From: Arachnopeziza araneosa
Lineage: Eukaryota > Ascomycota > Leotiomycetes > Helotiales > Arachnopezizaceae
Direction of reading: 5' to 3'
Length of the DNA stretch: 64,000 nucleotides
Assembly: GCA_003988855.1 (NCBI GenBank)
Contig: QYAI01000147.1
Span: forward strand, 62,001 to 126,000
The notes under the pieces were generated by a model. The model saw only the letters and a program-made list of their open reading frames with translations. It made no database searches and was not told the DNA's origin. Positions 54,799 to 64,000 of the stretch are shown one piece after another (the first letter of the stretch is position 1; the number at the start of each line of letters is the position of its first letter). The position numbers and the translations under genes are program-made.

Positions 54799-56657
54799 TC
54801 ATTCGAATCTACGCAAGACTTTCTCCTTCCTCACAATCCACCCTTTGACAGCGATCACCAGGATGATCCAGGCCATCAAGAAGGTGATTATCCCCATGGA
54901 AACGGTAAAGACGAACATGGCATCAAGCTCATGAGTTTCCAGCGCCATCACTGTGTCACGCGCCTAGAATGGTCAGCAAGATTCAAAAGCGACAGTTAAA
55001 GACTTACACTAGCCATGAAGATCATCCCTCCGGCCATCAAGCAGAATGCAGTAATCAATTCAGTTGGTGGTCTACCTGGCAAAATCGAAGAAGGAGGCGC
55101 CAGGTAGAATATGATATAGGTCGTAGCTCTAGCAAATGCAGCTCCAACCAACAACGTACCCCATTCTTTGTGAATCATTGTCGAGACCATGGACTCTTGA
55201 TGATGCGAACTCATCATCGTCCCTAGAAGAAGTACAATCAAAGCGGGAATTGGGTTCATGGAGGTTCGATAACTCTTGGGCTCTTCCAACACATCAGGTT
55301 CAAATGAGACCGATGTCTCTTTCGTGACATTTAGGACATCCCGAATTTTCTTTGACTCGATGAGCATACCACACTGGGAAGGTTAGCTCGAATTAAGATC
55401 AGACTTCTCAGCTTACCAGTCCACCACCAAAGAACATGATGGTGATCGAGATATGCTCTAGATCCTGTGCACTCCATTCCGCACCCCAGGCAGCCAGGTG
55501 TTCCATCCATACATTTGTTACGCCATATAAAAAGATGAGGAAGCTCTCGACGAATTCTCCAGAGGGTGCCTTTGTCCCTAAAGGTTTGATATTCCAAGAC
55601 CACCCAATCTCTGCAAAACAGCCAGCCCAACGTCCTAGGGTCAAAATTCCATACCAGAAGAATATGCCTCCTTTAATCCAATGTGCCAATCCGCTGAAGA
55701 CCTTGTCTCCCATCTACAAGAATTAGCGTGCTTCTTACTTGAGCAGCACTAAACTTACAAAGAAGCCACCATAGGTGATTATCCCGGTCATCAGAGCAAC
55801 AAATCCGAGAATCAAGATCACTCGATCAATCACGCTATATAAAAAGTTGAGGACTCGCAAGGCACGAGACGAAAGCAGACCCGGGAGGCGCCGCGACAAG
55901 AATCGATCCACTTTACTCCCCTGCAACAAGCCATGTTTCTCTTCGAGATCCTCTTCCTCGTGTTCCCGTCGCATATCTGGAAGATGAACATCGCGCTGCG
56001 AGGAAATTGACTGACTTCTTAGGGACTCAGTATTAGGTTCGGTGCCTTGTCCACTATCATTTGAGTATCGATACGACTCCAAGTCGTGGAGGCGCTCATG
56101 TTCCGCAATCGCTTCCCTTGAGACGGGCATAAAAGCCCCGCGTTCATCTTTATTTCGTCCCGCGTATGCGCTTATCACTCCCATCAATAATTGTGCGCTT
56201 GTTATCCATGTCACTATCCACCCAAGTTTATGATGCGCATTGTTCGGATAGAGATCCGGGGTTCTAGCATTGTATATTGTGGCTAGAAAAACTCCGACGG
56301 CGTTCATGGCAAGGAAGAGGAACTGCACGGGAAGGGTATATCGAGACCGTACTATCGAGATCATAACGCCTGCAAAAGTCAACACAATCTCCTTAGATTT
56401 CCCAGGACCTTCCTACCTATAGGTAAGATGAATACCCAGGTCAGAATCATCAAGGCGATATGCGCTAATAGTATCCCAGAATGTTCACCATATTGCCAAT
56501 AGCTCTCGGGCGCTGTACCATCTGCTGCTCCAGAAACTATCGTCGGCCTCGACGGCTCGCTCATATCACCATTATTGCCGTGTGCAACTGCTACGGAAAC
56601 AAGTCCGAGCAGTATCGCACCAGCGAAAGTCACGGAGCCGCGCGGAATCCACTGCAT
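54799..56657 (-). CDS. Ytp1-like multispanning membrane protein (DUF2427 + Ytp1)
   Basis: Five exons, 56657-56417, 56369-55759, 55713-55417, 55373-55008 and 54963-54799, give 559 aa. The start is a signal-peptide-like MQWIPRGSVTFAGAILLGLV. The DUF2427 part has YGEHSGILLAHIALMILTWV, then FILPIGVMISIVRSRY across the first junction. The Ytp1 part starts near FMGDKVFSGLAHWIKGGIFF, then LTLGRWAGCFAEIGWSWN, GVTNVWMEHLAAWGAEW and QDLEHISITIMFFGGGL. The tail runs THELDAMFVFTVSMGIITFL and ends at a TGA. All splices keep frame and use GTAAGT/GTAAGC-like donors except GTAGGA in intron 1. The cellular role of Ytp1 proteins is not established; a membrane location is clear. Confidence 0.9.
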
Positions 56658-58132
56658 GTGTCGTCAATTCCAAATAACGGCGTCCGATTCAATGATGTCA
56701 AGTATCCTTGGTGGTGGAGTAGGTCAATAGGCAGGTTTGAGAGTAAGGAGAAAGGAGGTATTAGTAGTGGTGAAGCTACAAGTGATCCCTTATTCAGGGA
56801 GCAACCGTAACATAAGCGTATAAGCAAAGGCGCAAACAGCAGAGTTTGACAGGATAATGACGCTTTATAGTCGCCGAAGTTTCCGTTTCCCTTGGAGCTC
56901 CACGATGCGCCATGCAAACTGTGGAAACCCCATGCAGAGAAAGGAAGGGTGAGTCAAAGGCTCCGTCATGTTCGACGGCATCGGCGTTTGTGAGGTGAGG
57001 AATGCAAGCGGAATAAAGTGTTTGCCAGCTAGCTATTCTGTTTCGAGTATGAAAGCGTCACGTAAGCATCCGATAAAGGGAAGAGCAGGTTACGCCCTAC
57101 GATACACTGTGCGGGCAAAGCGGAGATAATGGAGCGGTGAGCTGTAATGGAGAGATATTACAGCGGAAGTATTATTAATAAGTCGAATGGCCGTGGACGA
57201 GGCTGAGAGGGCGACCGAGGAGGCAAGGAATGCTCTTCCTGAATGAAGATGACTGGATGGCTTGTGCGATGGATACTGCCTTGGGGTCCATGCACTGCAG
57301 GAATCACCTTTGAAAGGGTTAGTCGCTTCCGATCTTTCCGGGTGCTTCTGCGAATACCCTCATTCTCCTCGTAGCTTGCAAAGGTTGCCTCGCCACAGCG
57401 GCGGACTTAAGGACTGTCCAGGATTCTGCATGCCGACATGTTAACCTTGTAGCGGGATATGCATTGAACAGCTTGTGACAAGCTGCAAGCAGTTGATTCA
57501 GGAAATGAGTGGTTCGGTCTCGGCATTCGCGCTCGCATTAAATGAGACGATCCTGTACTGTATGTACCAGTTGAGATGTTCCACTTTTGTGTTTGGCCTC
57601 ATGATTCACCAAAACATCCAAGCAGCCGAGACGTTGCCCACGATCTTCAGGCCGAAGCCAAAATGGAAACTTTATACGCTGTCAGGACGTGTGTGTGTGG
57701 CTGGCGATGGCGATGGCGATGGTGATGGCGAGGCCGCTTAGAAATTCGAGGTGCTGACGAGAGACGGGATAAATGCGGAGCTCCACTCCGCCTCCATGAT
57801 CATTCGATGAGCACGCAAACCTTATCAAAAACATCCCAGCCATGCTCTCACACCACCCTGACAGCAAGGCTACCATTCAAAGCAAAATCACGCGAGTGAT
57901 GAGAGCGCACGTTTTTCGGTATCTGTGATGCTGGGAAAGATGGTGGTTGACCCCTCCCTACGCCCACATGTTCTATGAAGAGACCAATCCTAAAATCAGG
58001 AAGTCCAGGGGACATCTTGACAACAAGTCGCCATCGACAACAAAGCATCCCACTTAAAACTCCAAGTGTCGGAAGAGACCTTCATTGCCAAGCGTCATAC
58101 CATAAATCTCGCAGCATGGGACGATTCCTTTT
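56658..58132. other. Intergenic, no gene recognised
   Basis: 1.5 kb, the promoter side of the Ytp1-like gene. A (GGCGAT)n hexamer repeat lies at about 57703-57729. Open frames such as 57475-57741 have no features of a gene. Confidence 0.4.
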
Positions 58133-59235
58133 TCACAAAGCTGCCCGCTTCTTGATTCTCCATTTCTCCGTCGTTGAGTTCGCAACAACCTTGTCTTCCT
58201 CCTCTAGTTTTCTCAGTATCTGCTTAACACCACCGTTGGCTGGGACGTGTAAATTTTCTGGGACGTCTTTGTAGATGATCTTTACAATTTCCATCGACGT
58301 CCACTCATCCGGCTCGTTAGCAGTGACCTCAACACTTGGCGCAGACTTGGAAGACCTCAGGATTTGGATCACTTGATCTTCACGTTGCTGTCTATGCAGG
58401 ATATACTCTATGATCTTGCCTGGACCATCGTCGATGACAGTTCCATGGCCAGGATAAGCTCGACCGGTAAACTCGCCCCGCATCTTCTCCAGACTCGTGA
58501 GATAGGTCCCGAGGTCTTCGAAGACTGCTGTTCCGTGGCCCAAGACATTGTCTCCGGTAAGCATTGCATCTTCCTCCTCTAGAACAAATGACATGTGATC
58601 TTGAGTGTGTCCTGGGGAGAATACAGCCCTCAGTGAAGCACCAATGACTTGAAATCTCTGTCCGTCTTCTATATTACGCTGCCCATCCTCTGGTGTGTTC
58701 TTGTAGACATTCGTAGCTGGGGATAGTTCCAGAAGTTGCTTTATCCCTCCTTGGTGGTCATGATGCCAATGCGTGATAATCGCTTCGCTGATAGAAACCT
58801 TCTCTTTTTGGAGTGTCTCTTTCAGTAAGGCAATCCAAGAAGGCTTCCCTTCTCCAGTATCGACAAGGAGTCGCTGGGGCCCAGTTCCTAAGAGATATGT
58901 ATTGGAACCTAATATAGTCAACTCTCGGAAGTGCGAGGCTAGCGCCGCAAGATAATACCTTGTAATGTGAACTGAATGAAGAGTAAGCTAGGGTCATTAG
59001 ATATCGAGCGCACGCGTGGGATAGAGTGCTGAGTGAAGGACGTGAAATGGATTGCATAGGACAAGTCAAGTGAGAAGACACCCAGATGGGAGAGTTATTT
59101 ATAAACCCAGACAAAACCAGTGGGGTCGGTACTAGATGGATGAAGCCTCACCTTTCCTGGATTACCACCTAAAATTCGAATCACTCTGGGACTTAGTCTT
59201 TCGACATCCTTCAGCGGGACCAATTGTGTTGCCAT
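58133..59235 (-). CDS. LACTB2-like metallo-beta-lactamase fold hydrolase
   Basis: Zinc hydrolase related to human LACTB2, an endoribonuclease; fungal members also sit in polyketide pathways as thioesterases. Exon 1 (59235-59152) encodes MATQLVPLKDVERLSPRVIR then ILGGNPGK. A 230 nt intron (GTGAGG...CGAGAG) joins it in phase 0 to exon 2 (58921-58133), giving KLTILGSNTYLLGTGPQRLL and a protein of 290 aa. The zinc motif is THWHHDHQGG. Further metal ligands lie in FSPGHTQDHMSF, LTGDNVLGHG and YPGHGTVID. The C-terminal winged-helix-like part reads TSMEIVKIIYKDVPENLHVP. The long frame alone has no ATG in front of TILGSNTYLL, which is why exon 1 is needed. With no polyketide synthase nearby, a housekeeping role is more likely. 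Confidence 0.88.
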
Positions 59236-59512
59236 TTTCATGTGGTCTCCTGCTGAAGGAGCGAAGTAGCGGGCCAGAGATGCGTTCGAGCGGAAACTTG
59301 AGTTGGACAGGAGAGCAGACAAAGAGATCAGAAGCGCTCCAGTCAATATTTAATGGAAATGAAAAACTCCGGTTGCTTATGAATCTTGGATTCTGAGGCT
59401 CAGCAGGAACGGCAACACCAAGCAACCTCGGCTAGGCTTATCGATAACGCTCTGTGGCTGAATGGCGCGTTCACCAGCCACACCTCACAACCCCTAAGGG
59501 TTTGAGTCTCAG

Positions 59513-61394
59513 ATGGAAAAGTTGAGAAAGTTGAGCTTACCCTCCCCAACTCGGAACGTCTTCATCGCTCCGGAAATGACTTCATCAGGGCCAGTAACAC
59601 CTGGATCTCCTAGATTGCCCAAGATAAAACCCTCCGAGCCTGGAGTCCCTCTCTTTGGTTGTGGTAAGCATTTTGAATAACCCTATCTCAGCCTCACCGT
59701 CTCACACATGTGCACCAGAACATGCCAGGCTTGTCTTGACGGGAGCCAGAACAGAGAAATTCTTCATCAGCTTCAAAGAATGTCTCCGTACCATAACCAA
59801 AGGTGGTTCTGTTCCACAAACATCCACCATGTCAAATGGTGGAGCCTTGACGACTCTCACTACTAACTATCTCTGCCTTCAATGCTCACACATCTCCACG
59901 GATAAAGGTCGCTTAGAGCATGGATCCGAAAGCAAACATAGACTGTGTAGGTCATGACATAAGATTTTGTTCCCAAAGTTACTAATATGTGAAGACCTCG
60001 AATCACGGAGTGGTTCCATTTTTTGCCAAATGTGCAATGACTTTATCTGGGACCCGACTCTCGAAGAGATGAGGCTTAGAAAATTTGGAACGGGGTATTC
60101 TTTACGTACGCATCCTATATCTTTCGTCTCATCGAAACGAGAGGCTAACTGGTCAGCATCAACCAAGAAGAGGAAGCACGAAGAGATGTTTACTGATCCG
60201 GTCAAGGAAGACCAGAGAATACTCTCAGCTAGCTTAGCAGATGCATCTTGCGGGACCAGTGGTATCCGTGGCATATATAACATGGGAACCACATGTTACA
60301 TGAATGTCATCTTGCAGAGCATTGTGCACAACCCATTGCTGCGTAATTACTACCTCGGGGACAACCATCAACGAGCTCCAGTCTGTACTATCAAGAATTG
60401 CATGAGCTGTGCAATGGATGATATGTTTCAAGAGTTCTATGCAAATGAAGTCACAGTTGGGTACTCTGCCTCGAATATTCTAGCAAGCTTCTGGCTTTCG
60501 AAAAGAAAGGCATATGAAGAACTAGCAAGTAACAAGGAGCAAGACGCACACGAATTCTTCACTTTCCTTCTTGAGGAGCTTCACGATATCAACAGTGGTA
60601 TGAGACTGCCTTTAGACGAGTCACCAACCCCTAAGAAGCTCAAGATGGGCCTGGATGGTGGGTGCAAATGCATCATTCATCAGACTTTCTACGGCAAATC
60701 ACAGAGTACAATCACCTGCCAAAATTGTAGCGCTAGCAATACTTCATTTCAGTCATTCATGGATGTAAGCTTAGGGGTCGACATTCTCTCAAAAAAACAG
60801 ATTGCAAAAGGGGCAACTTTGACGCTGCAACGTCGACTGGACGAGGAATTTACGAAAGAAGAAACCTGCGAGTATAATTGTGACTGTGGAAGTACCCAAG
60901 CTGTAAAAGTCAGCAGCATCAAAAGCCTTCCCAATGCTCTATGTATCCAATTGAAGGTCAGTCTCATAAATATTATGGCTCACTTCTGATCAAACACCTC
61001 ATTTACTTACATTATTTACACAGCGTTTCAAACAATTCAACGGGACTGCCTCTAAAATTGACACACCCGTCTCCTTCCCTCTTAAACTAGATATGTTTCC
61101 GTATACCAGCCGAGCAAGAGTATTGGATTCGAAACAGCACCCAGAATGGGCAAGGTCGTGTACCTACGACTTGCAAAGTGTTGTTGTGCAAGTTGGTGCT
61201 CTTGATACCGGTCATTACGTCTCATACTCCCGTGTGGGTGGTCAAGTAAGTTGTTATGATTTGGATGAGCGACATTTACTAAACTCTAGTAGTGGTTCAA
61301 ATTCAATGACCATATGGTCAAACCGGCTACGAAATCCGAAGTCCTCAATGAGCAGGCGTTCTTGTTGTTCTACGTCATTCAATCTCTGGCCTAG
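59513..61394 (+). CDS. Ubiquitin-specific protease of the SAGA DUB module (Ubp8/USP22-like)
   Basis: Removes ubiquitin from histone H2B during transcription. Five exons, 59513-59663, 59719-59946, 59995-60956, 61024-61245 and 61293-61394, give 554 aa. The ZnF-UBP domain spans exons 2-3: YLCLQCSHISTDKGRLEHGS, then ESKHRLYLESRSGSIFCQMC. A short linker with KKRKHEE precedes the USP domain. Its Cys box is GIRGIYNMGTTCYMNVILQS; SNKEQDAHEFFTFLLEEL follows; zinc-knuckle cysteines are in TITCQNCSA and EYNCDCGS; the His box is DTGHYVSYSRVGG, joined across the last intron to QWFKFNDHMV. It ends LLFYVIQSLA. Catalytic Cys and His are intact. The ZnF plus USP layout and length fit Ubp8 rather than other USPs. 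Confidence 0.92.
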
Positions 61395-61716
61395 ACACGA
61401 CGGCGCGAGTGCAGATAAGCCCCAGCCGGCACTTAACCTCTGCTATTTATACATCATCGCATTCAAGGCGTTTTCCTTTCTTATATGGCATGACTAGGCG
61501 GAAACATACTATAACGGTCTTCACTTGTTCTATACCTAGCGTGCATTATCTTGTTCTCCGAAACATAGGCATAGAGAGATTATGGCGTAGGACGATCATG
61601 GCATTTTCGAGGCGTTAGATATATGTTGTATATTACACAATACAGGATACCCTTTGGGGGCCTCAAAATGATCACTCGTATATTTATCGGGCACTCTAAC
61701 GCTACTTTTCTCCCTG
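61395..61716. other. Short convergent intergenic region
   Basis: 322 bp between the stops of the Ubp8-like and Efm5-like genes, holding both 3' ends. Nothing else is recognised. Confidence 0.4.
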
Positions 61717-62699
61717 TTATCTTCTCGACTCCCCTTTTCCCCATTTCCAGTGATCACACTCAAAGTTAGCATAACAGAGAAATTCATTGCTCAGTTGGCT
61801 CTTATTGTGCTCTGGCTCAAATGTCGTGGTAGCAATGCCCTGGACCTTGTAGAGTTTCAAGATTACACTCTCCATCCTCTCTCCCGTGCACACGATGAGT
61901 CTTGACTTCTCCTTCGACGTCGAAGCATGAGTTGACTGATCTCCCGGCTTGATAAGGGATTTGGACAGCCAACGGACTGTTAACGCAGCTAGAAATAATA
62001 TTAGCACCAGTCAGAAGAAGAGCACATGAGATATGTCCATACCTCGGGTCTGACAATCTTCACTTAAAAATGGTGGATCACAAATGACATGATCAATCGA
62101 TCCCTTCAGCTCCGCTGCGACCGTAAGTGCCACCCTCACGCTGGATGAAACTACTCACGAGGTAACTCAATCGGAGAGTTGAAGTCATAAAAAACAAATC
62201 GATCCCCAAAAACCTCAAACCTCCTATCAAACTCCAGCAGATAAACCATTGGTAAATCCTCTGCCATCTTCCCACTCGCTTTCTAAAGCGCATCAACATC
62301 TTTTACGTCAACTCGCCATTAATAACGGACGTGCATACCAAAATATTCACGATCTTGACAAACACACTCGGCGCACTCACAACGGCGATCTTCGCTCCCT
62401 TCCACGTCTCCGGATCTCCGAGTAACTCTTCCGCCAACACCCTCGCTGTCTCATCTGCATACCAGAATTGACTATCCTGCCAGTTCTCCGCAAAGGAATC
62501 CATGCTCAGCTCTCCGGCCTCAGCATCCGTCTTCAGCGCTTCGAATTTCTGCACGTGCGCATCGCGCTCGATATAGAATTCTTGGAGGGCCGACAGGGTG
62601 GAGGTGGATAGGACACTAAATTAATTATCTTAGTATATCTTAGTATTAGCTGAGTATAGGGTTTCCGTACGGGATATCGTCGTCTTCTTCAGCGGCCAT
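61717..62699 (-). CDS. eEF1A lysine methyltransferase (Efm5/N6AMT2-like)
   Basis: Methylates eEF1A at its N-terminal lysine region. Five exons, 62699-62671, 62615-62351, 62282-62159, 62114-62043 and 61988-61717, give 253 aa. The start is MAAEEDDDIP, then LQEFYIERDAHVQKFEALKT. The family motif DSQFWYADETARVLAEELL is followed by VVSAPSVFVKI. Next come VYLLEFDRRFEVFGDRFVFY, the catalytic HVICDPPFLSEDCQTR (DPPF) and ALTVRWLSKS. The end reads LSNEFLCYANFECDHWKWGK. Despite the old N6-adenine label, the family's established substrate is a protein. All four introns are 44-72 nt and restore the conserved frame. Confidence 0.92.
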
Positions 62700-63068
62700 A
62701 TTTGTTGGTGTTGTGGTGGGATTGTAATTCACCGCAAATTTGCCGAGAACTTGAAGAAAGCGAGTATATTATATCCAGCAGCTTTTCAACCTCGATGCTT
62801 AGCACTTTTCTCAACAGGAACAAATTTCATCATTCAAGATATCAGAATGGTTCACATAAGTATGAGAAGTGGTGTCAAAACATTTATAACTTTTCTACAT
62901 GTTGAATCGTGGAATCGTCCTTTCAAAGCTGTTTTTTTGCAAACATCGAAAATGATATGCATCTGGAAGGGTTAAAATGTTTTGCACGAAGTCGATTTAA
63001 TTGTGATTGAATTTTCTAAAACGTATGTACAATTCCGATCCGCACGCTACAAGTTCTCCAAAGCTCCT
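62700..63068. other. Intergenic between two minus-strand genes
   Basis: 369 bp, the promoter side of the Efm5-like gene. Nothing further is recognised. Confidence 0.4.
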
Positions 63069-64000
63069 CTACTGATTGTCTAGAACGTGCAAATACTTCT
63101 TTTCTTCCCTCTTCTCACGTTCTGTTGATGGTGGTAGATCGTAAAATGCTGAACTGCGATATGATTGCTAAAAAAACATTAGTCTGGTCAAGAACTCGTT
63201 GTTTAGATATCACATACCAAGTAATGAAAAGTTAAGCTGCTAAGTTCCGCAGGTTCAATTCCGAGATCTTTGAATGTCTTCGCAGTAGGATCAATATGCT
63301 GGTCAATGAATTCTCGTTCGACCTCATCAGCAGAGAGTACAGGCCACCACAGAGCTTTGTTGAGAACGCCAGCAACAGGTTTAAGAATTGCCTTTGGTAC
63401 GTTGATGTGGCGGCGTTTCTTGATGATTTCCTTGTCAACTAGCTCTGCAATTTCTGCTGTAGAATAATTCTTGGGACCGTAGAGCTCATATGTCTGTTCA
63501 GCTGTGCTATCATCATAGAGCATCTTCTCAAGAGCTTCACCAACATCAATAGCCTAAATTATTCTCAGCTGCATCCAAACCACACAATAAAACAATGGCT
63601 TACATGAACAGGCCAATAGCGCTCTTCCATGTTATTAGCGGTGAAAACATTGGTGATGCCAGCAAGCTTGTGGAGCAGACGGTCCTCAAAGCCGAATAGA
63701 GGCGCTGGTCTAACAATAGTTGTCTCGGGAAAGATGCTGCGGGCAACGGCCTCACCACGGCCCTATCAATCTAGTCAGATATATGAGGCAATGAGTGAAA
63801 TTGCTCAACAAACCTTTGTGGCGAAGAACTCGGATGAAGAATTGGGGTCAGCATTGTAAGACGAGACGTGGATGAACCGGTCAACATCATACTTGGCAAC
63901 AGCCTCCGCAATCCGCTCCACGCCTTCCACATGGACATCTTCAAGATCAAAATTCCTAAATAAATGAGCCCTGATTCTAAGCTCCTTATATTGGTTTTGA
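63069..64000 (-). CDS. NADH:ubiquinone oxidoreductase 40 kDa subunit (NDUFA9-like), 5' part outside window
   Basis: Accessory subunit of mitochondrial complex I with an atypical SDR fold. The window holds the C-terminal part. The first visible exon starts at 63955 (NFDLEDVHVEGVERIAEAVA, DRFIHVSSYNADPNSSSEFF, ATK). The next has GRGEAVARSIFPETTIVRP and ITNVFTANNMEERYWPVH. The next has AIDVGEALEKMLYDDSTAEQ, YELYGPKNYS and KAILKPVAGVLNKALWWP, ending LSSLTFHYL. A last exon reads QSYRSSAFYDLPPSTEREKR then EEKKYLHVLDNQ, stopping at 63069. The exons are joined by short introns with GTAAGC and GTATGT donors. The text of the last exon is characteristic of fungal 40 kDa subunits. Bases 63956-64000 are intron; the N terminus, with the mitochondrial presequence and GxxGxxG motif, lies beyond the window. 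Confidence 0.92.

Noticed and set aside
58133..59235. Polyketide thioesterase role for the beta-lactamase-fold protein
   Set aside because: No polyketide synthase or tailoring cluster in the window; the motif set fits LACTB2-like housekeeping proteins equally well.
61717..62699. N6-adenine DNA methyltransferase label for the DPPF protein
   Set aside because: The DSQFWYxDETA family has an established protein substrate (eEF1A lysine), so the DNA label is not used.
1..64000. CRISPR array, phage or bacterial defence system
   Set aside because: The window is eukaryotic fungal DNA with introns throughout; no spaced direct repeats were found.

Overview
This is a window of a filamentous ascomycete (Pezizomycotina) nuclear genome, most likely Leotiomycetes/Helotiales-like. 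Evidence: single-copy fungal genes on both strands, 45-60 nt introns with GTAAGT/GTATGT donors and CTAAC/CTAAT branch sites, fungal-only families (2EXR, WSC, Zn2Cys6, Ytp1, DUF7025-type AAA ATPase), and gene-poor AT-rich stretches between gene-dense blocks. There is no prokaryotic operon structure. All gene models were spliced by eye from splice consensus and reading frame, so intron borders are predictions.

Layout. 0.6-12 kb: PAF-acetylhydrolase-type lipase (+), a 2EXR protein (-), a small unknown protein (-), glucosylceramide synthase (-) divergent from SEN2 (+), and an alpha/beta-hydrolase (-). 12.5-18 kb: a methyltransferase, then a WSC/signal-peptide gene followed by a Ser/Thr-rich single-TM gene that may be its other half. 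18-29 kb: CAF-1 large subunit (-), a conserved disordered protein (-), a 3.4 kb gene-less stretch, and a BRCT checkpoint mediator of the Rad9/Crb2 type (-) divergent from an AAA ATPase (+). 32-35 kb: decayed or frameshifted loci, including a gene with KPT(D/E)E(N/D) repeats. 35-46 kb: NmrA-like reductase (-), a dual C2H2 + Zn2Cys6 regulator (+), NOP10 (+) convergent with NOB1 (-), a cytochrome P450 (+), and a broken dienelactone hydrolase (-). 46-52 kb: a basic nuclear protein with a cupin-like end, a PP1 inhibitor-2/Glc8 homologue, and a four-TM protein with a Ser-rich tail and a likely GC-AG intron, all (-). 52-55 kb: AT-rich and gene-less apart from an unusual tRNA-Ser(UGA) gene and an (AAAT)n microsatellite. 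55-64 kb: Ytp1-like membrane protein (-), LACTB2-like hydrolase (-), SAGA deubiquitinase Ubp8 (+) convergent with the eEF1A methyltransferase Efm5 (-), and the 3' part of the complex I 40 kDa subunit (-).

The genes do not form one pathway. Most are housekeeping genes: RNA processing and ribosome biogenesis (SEN2, NOP10, NOB1, tRNA-Ser), chromatin and DNA damage (CAF-1, Rad9/Crb2, Ubp8), lipids, and respiration. The accessory part (P450, Zn2Cys6 factor, NmrA, WSC, hydrolases) lies at 11-17 and 32-46 kb. The observation most worth following up is the tRNA-Ser(UGA) at 54.2-54.4 kb. Besides a normal anticodon-loop intron, it carries a 48 nt insert between the T arm and the 3' acceptor strand. The insert has the ends and branch-site sequence of a spliceosomal intron, and removing it restores a perfect acceptor stem.
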